Source of the DNA: JBDRHL01 sp043816955
Lineage (GTDB): Bacteria > Planctomycetota > Phycisphaerae > Sedimentisphaerales > CAYZTY01
Direction: 5' to 3'
DNA length: 17,876 bases
NCBI GenBank assembly: GCA_043816955.1
Contig: JBDRHL010000250.1
Coordinates: 1 to 17,876 of the forward strand
Below the pieces are notes generated by a model. It was not told where the DNA came from. It did not search any database and worked only from the letters and a program-made list of their open reading frames with translations. Numbering within the stretch: position 1 is the first letter of the stretch; each line of letters starts with the position of its first letter. Of this stretch, positions 1 through 6,450 are shown piece by piece. The translations under genes and the position numbers were made by a program.

Positions 1-1
1 C

Positions 2-121
2 AGAGACCATATAAACCAGCGAATTGCGATCGACATGCTACGAGATGCACGTGCTCGTGGCCGCAACGAAACCGTGAACATACTCCATAATACCAGAAAG
101 AGAGCACTGCTATGCCGGTAA
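2..121 (+). CDS. Possible C-terminal end of an upstream gene (partial)
   Basis: One plus-strand frame is open from base 2 to a TAA at 119-121. It encodes about 39 residues rich in Arg, Asp and Asn (for example RIAIDMLRDARARGR), which reads like the helical end of a real protein. The other plus frame examined, beginning at base 1, closes at 88-90. I do not recognise the family, and a stretch this short can be open by chance. If real, it ends 44 bases before the preferred start of the cupin gene and could be the first visible member of that operon. Confidence 0.3.
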   Translation, partial: RDHINQRIAIDMLRDARARGRNETVNILHNTRKRALLCR

Positions 122-165
122 ATTTGCTACAGTCTCAAAAAAACGAACAAAACAGGGAAATAAAA

Positions 166-504
166 ATGGAAACCGGGAAAATTAACGCAGAATTTATCGC
201 CAAGGCAATTGTACTCAAAGAGGCCGTTCAATATGCGCCGGATTCTGTCGTAAGCAAAACCATAATCGACAAGAAAGTCGGCACCATCAGCCTTTTTGCC
301 TTTGATGCCGGCCAGGGACTCAGCGAACACCAGGCACCTTACGACGCTTTTGTACAGGTCATTGACGGTACAGGAAAATTTACCGTCGGCAAAGAGACTA
401 TCCGTCTAAGTTCGGGCCAGATTGTCATTATGCCTGCGAATATTGCCCATAGTGTAACGGCTGAAGAAAAATTCAAAATGATGTTGATTATGATACGTGC
501 CTGA
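166..504 (+). CDS. Small single-domain cupin protein
   Basis: This 112-residue protein is a stand-alone cupin beta-barrel. A first motif around residues 50-64 (GLSEHQAPYDAF) supplies H55. A glycine-rich turn follows (GTGKFTVG, about 68-75). A second motif around 84-96 (GQIVIMPANIAHSV) supplies H95. Members of this short family probably bind a metal and/or a small ligand, but no reaction can be assigned. The start at 166 is preferred because AGGGA lies 7 bases upstream and the product matches the usual family length. An upstream ATG at 112 would add 18 polar residues unlike the family and overlap the possible preceding gene. The stop lies 23 bases before the zinc-ribbon gene, so cupin, zinc-ribbon and Hcp probably form one transcript. 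Cupin family: high confidence; function: unknown. Confidence 0.85.
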   Translation: METGKINAEFIAKAIVLKEAVQYAPDSVVSKTIIDKKVGTISLFAFDAGQGLSEHQAPYDAFVQVIDGTGKFTVGKETIRLSSGQIVIMPANIAHSVTAEEKFKMMLIMIRA

Positions 505-527
505 TTACGATAAAAGGACAAACAAGA

Positions 528-803
528 ATGTTCAGATGCCCCGGACAAGATCAGAGATTCTGGCGAGCCGAAGATATTTTCGAGGTTCGATGCTCCAACT
601 GCAACACGGCTGTGGAATTTTTCAAGGACGAACCAAAGCTCAGGTGCCCAAGGTGTCTCCGGATTATTGTCAACCCGAAGCTTGATCTCGGCTGCGCCGA
701 ATGGTGTCAATATGCGTCGCAGTGCTTTGGTACAGCCGGCGGCAAGGAAACAGGAGTTACAAAAAAGCCCGTCAAAAATAAAACTATCAAAAAAACAGAT
801 TGA
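528..803 (+). CDS. Small cysteine-rich zinc-ribbon protein
   Basis: This 91-residue protein has two CxxC knuckles, CSNC (C22/C25) and CPRC (C40/C43), consistent with a zinc ribbon. A second conserved block, LDLGCAEWCQYASQC, has cysteines at 56, 60 and 66. The N-terminus (MFRCPGQD..FW..EDIFEV) and the DLGCAEWC block match a small family in anaerobes that is sometimes labelled phosphohydrolase, although nothing here resembles an HD domain. The last 20 residues are a lysine/threonine-rich tail. AAAGGA lies about 10 bases before the ATG. The stop is 17 bases before the Hcp start, which supports co-transcription. Seven or eight cysteines next to an Fe-S oxidoreductase suggest a role in metal or Fe-S handling, or in sensing, for Hcp. 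That role is inference; the zinc-ribbon reading is well supported by the sequence. Confidence 0.82.
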   Translation: MFRCPGQDQRFWRAEDIFEVRCSNCNTAVEFFKDEPKLRCPRCLRIIVNPKLDLGCAEWCQYASQCFGTAGGKETGVTKKPVKNKTIKKTD

Positions 804-820
804 TCAGAAAGGAAAAAGCC

Positions 821-2110
821 ATGTTTTGTTATCAATGTGAACAAACCGCACAAGGAACCGGCTGTACAAAAATCGGTGTTTGTGGAAAAGACCCGGATAT
901 ACAATCATTACAGGACATTCTTGTCTTCGGCTTAAAAGGTATTGCTGCGTATGCTTATCACGCGAGAGAACTTGGGAAAAGGGATGAGCAGGTTGATGCG
1001 TTCATGGATGAAGCTCTTTTTTCGACATTGACCAATGTTGATTTCGATCCCGGGCGATATTTAGGCCTTGTACTCAAAGCCGGCCAAATGAACCTCAAGA
1101 TAATACAAATACTCAACGATGCCCATACCGCTGCGTTCGGCAATCCAACGCCGGTTATCATCCCGGGTGGAACGAAGCAGGGGCCCGGAATAGTTGTAAC
1201 GGGTCATGATCTGTTGGACCTGTATGAACTGCTAAAACAGACAGAGGACAAAGGAATCAACATTTACACACACGGTGAGATGCTGCCGGCGCATGGGTAT
1301 CCTGAACTGAGAAAATTCAAGCATCTTGTCGGGAACTACGGTACAGCGTGGCAGAATCAAAAAAAAGAGTTCGATAATTTCTCAGGAGCCATCCTTGCAA
1401 CCACAAACTGCATCATGATTCCAAAGGATTCCTACAAGGACAGACTCTTCACATGCGGTATTGCCGGGGCGGCAGGGGTAAAACACATAAAGGACAAAGA
1501 TTTCACCGAGGTGATTAAAAAGGCGCTTGCCCTTCCGCTGCTGCCTGAAAATCCCAGAGGAACGTTCAGCACAGGACATCACTATACAGCGGTACTGGGT
1601 CTTGCGGATAAAATCATAGATGCGGTAAAGGCTGGAGAAATAAAACGATTCTTCTTTATCGGCGGGTGTGACGGCGCGAAACCCGGAAGAAACTACTTCA
1701 CTCAGCTTGCAGAAAAAGTCCCTGTCGACTGTGTAATACTCACTGCCGCCTGTGGAAAATACCGTTTTAATTACATGGACTTCGGGACAATTGACGGGAT
1801 CCCGCGACTCATCGACACAGGCCAATGTAATGACTGCTTCGGGGCCATACAGATTGCTTTGGCACTGGCGAAAGCTTTTAACTGCGGCGTCAACGACCTG
1901 CCGCTTAGCCTTGCTGTAAGCTGGTACGAACAAAAAGCCGTCGCAATTCTGCTGAGCCTTCTCTATCTTGGTGTTAAAAATATAAGGCTTGGCCCGACCC
2001 TGCCGGCCTTTGTCAGTCCGAATGTACTCAATATACTTGTTGAAAAATTCAACATAAAACCAACCGGTGATGTGGATAATGATCTTCAGGAAATGCTTAA
2101 AGGTAATTGA
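821..2110 (+). CDS. hcp: Hybrid cluster protein (Hcp), short class
   Basis: This is a 429-residue hybrid cluster protein, a cytoplasmic Fe-S-O enzyme described as a hydroxylamine reductase and as an NO reductase/S-nitrosylase involved in nitrosative stress. The N-terminal motif is C3-x2-C6-x8-C15-x5-C21, the spacing of Hcps from strict anaerobes that hold a [4Fe-4S] cluster. All expected hybrid-cluster ligands are visible: H129 (VTGHD), E153 (THGEM), C197 (TTNC), C283 (GGCDG), C311 (AACGK), C336 (GQCND), E370 and K372 (SWYEQK). At about 430 residues it lacks the roughly 110-120 residue helical insert of the 540-550 residue Hcps, so it belongs to the short class known from archaea and Thermotoga. 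The ATG at 821 is preferred over an upstream in-frame TTG at 800 because AGAAAGGA precedes it and the family begins MFCYQCEQ. It is third in the cupin/zinc-ribbon/hcp run. No hcr reductase gene is adjacent. Confidence 0.96.
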   Translation: MFCYQCEQTAQGTGCTKIGVCGKDPDIQSLQDILVFGLKGIAAYAYHARELGKRDEQVDAFMDEALFSTLTNVDFDPGRYLGLVLKAGQMNLKIIQILNDAHTAAFGNPTPVIIPGGTKQGPGIVVTGHDLLDLYELLKQTEDKGINIYTHGEMLPAHGYPELRKFKHLVGNYGTAWQNQKKEFDNFSGAILATTNCIMIPKDSYKDRLFTCGIAGAAGVKHIKDKDFTEVIKKALALPLLPENPRGTFSTGHHYTAVLGLADKIIDAVKAGEIKRFFFIGGCDGAKPGRNYFTQLAEKVPVDCVILTAACGKYRFNYMDFGTIDGIPRLIDTGQCNDCFGAIQIALALAKAFNCGVNDLPLSLAVSWYEQKAVAILLSLLYLGVKNIRLGPTLPAFVSPNVLNILVEKFNIKPTGDVDNDLQEMLKGN

Positions 2111-2209
2111 ATGACCCGCAGTTCCTGCTCTGATTTGATATTTACAGATATTACCGTTGACTTACAGGGCAATATAACCGAAAATAAGACCATAAAACCC
2201 GGACGGTAA
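2111..2209 (+). CDS. Possible 32-residue ORF directly after hcp
   Basis: An ATG follows the hcp stop codon without a gap (TGA then ATG) and opens a 32-residue frame ending in TAA at 2207-2209. AAAGGT at 2099-2104 lies 6 bases upstream, a good spacing for translation or re-initiation. The product (MTRSSCSDLIFTDITVDLQG at its start) has one cysteine and no membrane segment or recognisable domain. It fills most of the gap between hcp and the permease gene. I cannot tell a real micropeptide from a chance reading frame or a relic; conservation in related genomes would decide. Confidence 0.22.
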   Translation: MTRSSCSDLIFTDITVDLQGNITENKTIKPGR

Positions 2210-2248
2210 GGTTCTATCCAACATATAGACAGCCGATAGGTGAAGTGC

Positions 2249-3271
2249 ATGGAATTTATCCTGTCGATCCTGACTGATTTCTGGAAAACCGTTTCTGAAA
2301 TGGCTCCATATCTGCTGTTTGGTTTCGCTGCTGCCGGGCTTATCTCGGTTTTCATTTCACCTGCCTTTGTCGAAAAACACCTTGGCGGCAAGGGTCCCTG
2401 GCCTCTCATTAAGGCCTCACTCTTCGGAATACCCCTGCCGCTCTGTTCATGCGGTGTAATTCCTGTCGCGATGTCACTGCGAAAACACGGTGCCAGCAAA
2501 GGAGCGACCATCTCCTTTTTGCTATCGACGCCGCAGACAGGCATCGACAGTTTGTTCGTCACGCTCAGTTTGTTAGGCCCGATCTTTGCGATATTCAGGC
2601 CTATCATAACCTTCATTACCGGCCTCGTCGGAGGCGCTGCCATCGAGATATTCGAAAATCCCAGCAGCGAAAGGCATGGCTCCAGCCCTCAGTGTGAGAA
2701 GGCCTGCTGCAACCACAACAACAAACAAAACATCTTCATCCGGGCTGCAAAGTATGGTTTCGTAACACTGCCGCGTGATATTGCAGAAGCGATGTTCATC
2801 GGCCTGATTATCGCTGCAGCTATCTCAAGCATTATCCCTCCAGATTACTTCGCCCCCGTCCTCGGCGGCGGCATCTTTGCCATGATTGTCATGATGATCG
2901 TTGGGATACCCGTCTACGTTTGCGCCACCGCCTCGGTACCTATAGCCGCTGCCCTTATTGCCAAAGGAGTCTCCCCCGGAGTAGCGCTGGTTTTCCTCAT
3001 GACGGGGCCAGCAACAAATGCCGCTGGAATTGCCACCATCTGGAAAGTGCTAGGCCACAAAACTGCCATAGTCTACCTGATTACCGTTGCTGCCTGTGCC
3101 CTGCTGGCAGGTCTGGCCCTTGATGCCTTTGCTCTTACCACCAACCGCCAAATCGTCTCACACATTCACTGGATGCTGCCCCCCATTTTAAAGCACATCA
3201 GTGCTTTTGTGCTCCTGACAGTTCTAGCTGTCGCTTCCTTCGAACCGAAACCCAAAACCACCCCACTGTAA
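2249..3271 (+). CDS. SO_0444/ArsP-like permease, putative Cu/Zn efflux
   Basis: This 340-residue polytopic membrane protein belongs to the permease family that includes ArsP and the SO_0444-type Cu/Zn efflux transporters. Its features are the first helix block (EMAPYLLFGFAAAGL, about 18-32), then LPLCSCG with C66 and C68 in the membrane core, the conserved LRKHGASKGAT stretch, and a second half repeating the fold (FAPVLGGGIFAMIVMMIVGIP; ATASVPIAAALIAKGVSPG; TGPATNAAG). Between the halves, around residues 145-160, a soluble loop carries CEKACCNHNN, a likely metal-binding patch. ATG 2249 is preferred over GTG 2240 because AGGTGA sits 5 bases upstream and the family starts MEF/MEY. It lies 138 bases after hcp and converges with cysK, 45 bases away, with no obvious terminator between them. 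Substrate is inferred from family; Cu, Zn or an organo-metalloid are all possible. Confidence 0.9.
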   Translation: MEFILSILTDFWKTVSEMAPYLLFGFAAAGLISVFISPAFVEKHLGGKGPWPLIKASLFGIPLPLCSCGVIPVAMSLRKHGASKGATISFLLSTPQTGIDSLFVTLSLLGPIFAIFRPIITFITGLVGGAAIEIFENPSSERHGSSPQCEKACCNHNNKQNIFIRAAKYGFVTLPRDIAEAMFIGLIIAAAISSIIPPDYFAPVLGGGIFAMIVMMIVGIPVYVCATASVPIAAALIAKGVSPGVALVFLMTGPATNAAGIATIWKVLGHKTAIVYLITVAACALLAGLALDAFALTTNRQIVSHIHWMLPPILKHISAFVLLTVLAVASFEPKPKTTPL

Positions 3272-3316
3272 TCTATCCTGATTGGTTGACACTGCCCACG
3301 ACAGGTTTTGAAGCTA

Positions 3317-4204
3317 TTACAGCAAAGCAGTGCTGAAATATCGCTCTGCACGGTCCGGCAGAACCGTTGCTATTTTCCCTCCAATACTGCTGTTTAACTG
3401 CCGTGCGGCCCAGACATTGGCACCTGATGAGATGCCGACCAGAAGACCATAGCTGCGTCCTAGTTCACGTGTTGTTTCAATCGCGTCATCATCCGTTACC
3501 TCGATAACTTCATCCACGAGAGAAACGTCAAGTATATCAGGCACAAAGCCGTCGCCGATTCCCTGTATCTGATGAAGCCCCGGCTCATGCCCCAAAAGCG
3601 CCGATATGTCCTTAGGCTCTACCGCAACTATTCTTACATCGGCTTTACGCTCTTTAAGGAACCTGCCTATCCCCTGGAGCGTCCCTCCGCTGCCGACACC
3701 TGCGACAAATGCGGAAATATCACCGCTCATCTGCCGCCACAGTTCAACCGCTGTCTGCTCATAATGAACGCGTGGATTGTCCGGGTTTTTAAACTGCTGG
3801 GGCACAAAAACATTACTATCCGCTGCTGCCATTTCCTCGACTTTTCTCACCGCGCCAGGCAGACTTTCCTCGGCAGGTGTAAGCACCAGTTCTGCACCCA
3901 GCGCCTTGATAAGTTTCTTGCGCTCCTCGCTCATATTCTCAGGCATCACTATTATCACACGATAGCCTTTTAGCCTGCCCACCAGCGCAACACCGATCCC
4001 CGTATTGCCGCTCGTAGGTTCGATGATTATTGATTTCGGGGTTAACTTTCCGTCCCGTTCAGCTCCTTCAAGCATCGCAAGCGCAACACGGTCCTTGATA
4101 CTGCCGCCTGGATTAAGAAACTCCGCCTTGGCAAAAACATTTCCCCCTTTTAGTTGAATCAAAGGAGTATTTCCAATCAAATCAAGTATATTATCTGTCA
4201 GCAT
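3317..4204 (-). CDS. cysK: Cysteine synthase (O-acetylserine sulfhydrylase)
   Basis: This 295-residue PLP enzyme of fold type II makes L-cysteine from O-acetylserine and sulfide in the cytoplasm. The PLP lysine is K37 in NPGGSIKDR. The substrate loop is PTSGNTG (63-69), the phosphate-binding loop is GSGGT (171-175), and the pyridine-nitrogen serine lies in GISSGA (257-262). The C-terminal PDRAERYFST matches the CysK/CysM family. It is somewhat shorter than the typical 300-315 residues, but no motif is missing. On its coding strand AAAGG lies about 9 bases before the ATG. The preceding gene on this strand, a holin-like protein, is 146 bases away, so cysK may have its own promoter. CysK versus CysM cannot be settled from sequence alone. 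Confidence 0.95.
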   Translation of the reverse strand: MLTDNILDLIGNTPLIQLKGGNVFAKAEFLNPGGSIKDRVALAMLEGAERDGKLTPKSIIIEPTSGNTGIGVALVGRLKGYRVIIVMPENMSEERKKLIKALGAELVLTPAEESLPGAVRKVEEMAAADSNVFVPQQFKNPDNPRVHYEQTAVELWRQMSGDISAFVAGVGSGGTLQGIGRFLKERKADVRIVAVEPKDISALLGHEPGLHQIQGIGDGFVPDILDVSLVDEVIEVTDDDAIETTRELGRSYGLLVGISSGANVWAARQLNSSIGGKIATVLPDRAERYFSTALL

Positions 4205-4268
4205 TGGCGCATACCTTTAAGTTGTACCTTTTATAATACTTGTTCCAGATGCGATCATTCTAACAATC

Positions 4269-4284
4269 TGTTCACAGAAGAACA
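4269..4284. promoter_or_regulatory. Dyad TGTTC-N6-GAACA upstream of cysK (candidate operator)
   Basis: Perfect 5-base inverted arms, TGTTC and GAACA, are separated by 6 bases. The dyad sits in the 146-base gap between the holin-like gene and cysK, about 65 bases before the cysK start. The same arms and spacing recur at 16995-17010, upstream of the clpC promoter. No convincing -35/-10 pair was found in this gap. A regulatory role is inference from position and recurrence. Confidence 0.25.
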
Positions 4285-4350
4285 ACCCCCAGGCGCAAAA
4301 AGTCATCCCCCGCCTTTTTCCCCTAATATCACACCAGCTGTCGCTGCTGC

Positions 4351-4617
4351 CTAATCTTTCGTGCAAAAGCGATTTACAATGAAATTATAAACCCAGGCAA
4401 ATATCGCTCCGCCAATCAGACCATCAAAAAAGCCCCAAACCAGGCCCATTACACTGCCTATTGGTGTTATGCTATAACCGCGATAAACCCTGCCGAGAAA
4501 AGTCACTGCTCCAGGCTGTGAACCATCGATGAGTATTATCCACCATGTTCCCAAAAACAGACCTATGCCCCACAACAAGCCCCACGTCAGCCCAAATGCC
4601 TTCACATCCAGCTTCAT
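4351..4617 (-). CDS. Small two-helix membrane protein (holin-like family)
   Basis: This 88-residue protein has two hydrophobic helices. The first is around residues 8-29 (LTWGLLWGIGLFLGTWWIILI) and the second around 52-82 (PIGSVMGLVWGFFDGLIGGAIFAWVYNFIV), joined by a short polar segment with GRVYRGYSITP. It matches a small conserved family that databases commonly label bacteriophage holin. That label is by similarity only; there is no endolysin or other phage gene nearby, and the family is widespread in chromosomes. On its coding strand AAGGGG lies about 7 bases before the ATG. It starts downstream of the strong terminator at 4791-4827, so it is transcriptionally separate from the PEP-CTERM genes. 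Any promoter must lie between 4618 and 4790, where none is obvious. Function unknown. Confidence 0.75.
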   Translation of the reverse strand: MKLDVKAFGLTWGLLWGIGLFLGTWWIILIDGSQPGAVTFLGRVYRGYSITPIGSVMGLVWGFFDGLIGGAIFAWVYNFIVNRFCTKD

Positions 4618-4790
4618 CTTTAATCCCCTTCAGAAAATGAACCGCTAAAGCGACAAATATCCTTAAGCCTACAATTTTATTAATCGGCATTATCCCAAAA
4701 AGTAGAGCAGAAAAACTTTTCCAAGGCAGAAAAAAACCATCTATTCCTTATCAATATCCCCCTATCAGCCCGCTCGCTAACAGCGCGCAT

Positions 4791-4827
4791 AAAAAAGGTT
4801 GCGAACGTCGACTCTTCGCAACCTTTT
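4791..4827 (-). terminator. Intrinsic terminator of the two-gene PEP-CTERM operon
   Basis: Perfect 13-base inverted arms at 4793-4805 and 4815-4827 (AAAAGGTTGCGAA and its complement) enclose a 9-base loop. Read on the minus strand, the hairpin ends in a run of six T residues. It begins 26 bases after the stop of the gene at 4854-5516. This is the clearest rho-independent terminator in the window. Confidence 0.88.
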
Positions 4828-4853
4828 CAGTTCCGCAACAGTTTAGTCCGCGG

Positions 4854-5516
4854 CTAAGTTCTGCGCTTTATTAGCAGGGCTAAACAGCCTGCACCGAGCA
4901 AGCCAATTGTGGCCGGCTCAGGCACAATGCTTTCATCGGCCCAAAGTGTTATAGTCGAATTATGCGTACTATAGTCACTCTGGTAATCAACAATACCCGT
5001 TCCGTCCGGCAGCATCAAAAAGGCAGTTATTGCCGAAGTGCCACCAACACTATCTTCCCATTGAGCTCCACCGAAGGTGTTGGGGTCAAAGTACGCCGAA
5101 TCAATCACAGCATAAGATGCCCCATAGAGCCAATCGGAATAAGTATCAGTTTCAGCTTCATAATAGCTGCCAAGGAGATGGCCTGTCACGTTGGCAACTT
5201 CTACGCCACCGCTGATCAGGGATATTTCCCAGGATCCGCCATCTGTAAACGAGGCCATTGCACGACCACCGCTGGATAAGTCGACACAGCCGGTTATCGT
5301 GGCCGCCACATCCGCATCGTCCAGGATATAAGGCGTACTGTCACTTGTTAGAACCGTTGCGCTTGCTCCGTCGGTCCATGTGATGGTACCCATACCTGCA
5401 GTATAAACGGCATAGACGCCATTGGTCTGCTCAATGGTAACCTTCGCCAGCCCACCTTGCGCAGAACCAACAAAGATCGCAACCAGAAGGCAAACTGAAA
5501 CTATCAACTTTCTCAT
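4854..5516 (-). CDS. Secreted PEP-CTERM sorting-domain protein
   Basis: This 220-residue exported protein has an N-terminal signal peptide (MRKLIVSVCLLVAIFVGSA), a beta-rich, Gly/Ser/Thr-rich middle, and a C-terminal PEP-CTERM tag at about 198-220. The tag consists of VPEPATIG, a hydrophobic stretch and a basic KRR end. Such tags are recognised by an exosortase in the inner membrane; no exosortase gene lies in this window. The middle contains no domain I recognise. A GG-x-V-x-V-x-G/x-L pattern near residues 103-115 also appears in its neighbour and may mark distant kinship. GGAGGAG precedes the ATG at good spacing. It is the second gene of an operon, 31 bases after the gene at 5548-6270, and ends before the strong terminator. 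A surface or extracellular-matrix role is inferred. Confidence 0.9.
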   Translation of the reverse strand: MRKLIVSVCLLVAIFVGSAQGGLAKVTIEQTNGVYAVYTAGMGTITWTDGASATVLTSDSTPYILDDADVAATITGCVDLSSGGRAMASFTDGGSWEISLISGGVEVANVTGHLLGSYYEAETDTYSDWLYGASYAVIDSAYFDPNTFGGAQWEDSVGGTSAITAFLMLPDGTGIVDYQSDYSTHNSTITLWADESIVPEPATIGLLGAGCLALLIKRRT

Positions 5517-5547
5517 TTTATTACTCCTCCAACCAAAATAAGAATGA

Positions 5548-6270
5548 TTATATGTGTTTAAACGGGTTTTTCCTTCCTCTCAGTACCGCCAGACCACCGA
5601 CTAAGAGAAAAATGGACGCCGGCTCCGGTACAGCATTAATTTGTATTGAGGGGGCTAAACTGTAATAGCTCGTCGAGCCGAACGAAGTAACATTCGGCTG
5701 ACAGAACTGGAAGGAAAAGTTTCCCGTAAAATCGTTGAGTTTCAGGCCAGCACCAGCACCGGTCTTAAGTGCACCGCCAGTAACTTCAAACTCACCCTGT
5801 CCGACAACATTATTAGGCATCAAAAACTCTTTAATCTCCCACGGATCGGTCAGCATGTGCGCTTCAAGAATAGTCTCGTTATCGAGCAGCAAATTGTTGG
5901 CATCAGAGACGTGCCACAGATCACCGACTACCTGAACAGTAATCCCACCTTGAAAATAAGCAGCAGCCCAAGAGCCGCTATGGTCACTGATAAGGTTCGC
6001 ATCGCTTATTCTGACGATTCCGTTAAACTTGTAGTTGTACTCGCTGTCACCATAAATCAGGATATCTCCGTTATCAATCGACATATCCAAGCTGTTCTCA
6101 AATGCTTTTGGCAGGAACTTGTTGCTGGGGCCGTCATATAACCATCCCATCTCATAATCGATGATCATATCGCCCACATATAACATGGCATTAAGAGGTG
6201 CTGAAAGAATGAAACATAAGAACACCCCCACAACCCCCACATTTTTCCTCACTCCCTTTAACTCTTTCAT
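5548..6270 (-). CDS. Secreted PEP-CTERM sorting-domain protein
   Basis: This 240-residue exported protein has a basic N-terminus followed by a hydrophobic signal segment (VGVVGVFLCFILSAPLNA). Its beta-rich body of unknown function includes an aromatic, Asp/Asn-rich stretch. The PEP-CTERM tag spans about 214-240: VPEPASI, a hydrophobic run, then RGRK. The tag is followed by an unusual extra KNPFKHI tail. AGGAGG lies 6 bases before the ATG. It is the first gene of a two-gene operon driven by the near-consensus promoter at 6345-6373. The partner gene starts 31 bases downstream. The body may be distantly related to that of the partner, but this needs a profile comparison. Exosortase-dependent processing is expected from the tag. 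Confidence 0.9.
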   Translation of the reverse strand: MKELKGVRKNVGVVGVFLCFILSAPLNAMLYVGDMIIDYEMGWLYDGPSNKFLPKAFENSLDMSIDNGDILIYGDSEYNYKFNGIVRISDANLISDHSGSWAAAYFQGGITVQVVGDLWHVSDANNLLLDNETILEAHMLTDPWEIKEFLMPNNVVGQGEFEVTGGALKTGAGAGLKLNDFTGNFSFQFCQPNVTSFGSTSYYSLAPSIQINAVPEPASIFLLVGGLAVLRGRKNPFKHI

Positions 6271-6344
6271 GTTCTTCCTCCTACGCCTATAGAAAACACA
6301 GACGTTTTTACGGTACTCTTCCTTTATACCTCAACATAAAAACG

Positions 6345-6373
6345 ATTTTAGGCAGGATAAACACATATGTCAA
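6345..6373 (-). promoter_or_regulatory. Sigma70-type promoter of the two-gene PEP-CTERM operon
   Basis: Read on the minus strand, TTGACA (6368-6373) is followed by a 17-base spacer and TAAAAT (6345-6350). That is a perfect -35, optimal spacing and a 5/6 -10. The start point would be near 6338, giving a leader of about 68 bases before the ATG at 6270. Confidence 0.72.
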
Positions 6374-6418
6374 TGAAAAAATTATTTTTTTTACAATTTT
6401 TTAATAATTTCAATAATT

Positions 6419-6435
6419 CCCCATTTTTTATGGGG
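6419..6435 (-). terminator. Short hairpin after the dockerin gene (weak terminator candidate)
   Basis: CCCCAT and ATGGGG arms of 6 bases enclose a 5-base loop, 16 bases downstream of the dockerin gene stop on the minus strand. It is followed by an A/T-rich stretch without a continuous T run, so it is not a canonical intrinsic terminator. It may act as a weak terminator or protect the 3' end. Confidence 0.35.
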
Positions 6436-6450
6436 CTCAGCCAGCTGACA

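Noticed and set aside
800..820. Earlier TTG start for hcp
   Set aside because: It overlaps the upstream stop codon and adds residues absent from the family; ATG 821 has the ribosome binding site.
1382..1933. 183-residue minus-strand frame inside hcp
   Set aside because: It lies entirely within the well-supported hcp gene and its translation shows no recognisable domain.
2157..2178. TTGACT and TATAAC as a promoter for the metal permease
   Set aside because: The spacer is only 10 bases, too short for a sigma70-type promoter.
4291..4319. AGGCG/CGCCT and AAAAAG/CTTTTT arms as a terminator of the holin-like gene
   Set aside because: The pairings are short and mutually exclusive, and neither gives a stem followed by a T run on the minus strand.
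4351..4617. Phage remnant, based on the holin-like label
   Set aside because: No endolysin, structural or integration gene is nearby, and this small family is common in bacterial chromosomes.
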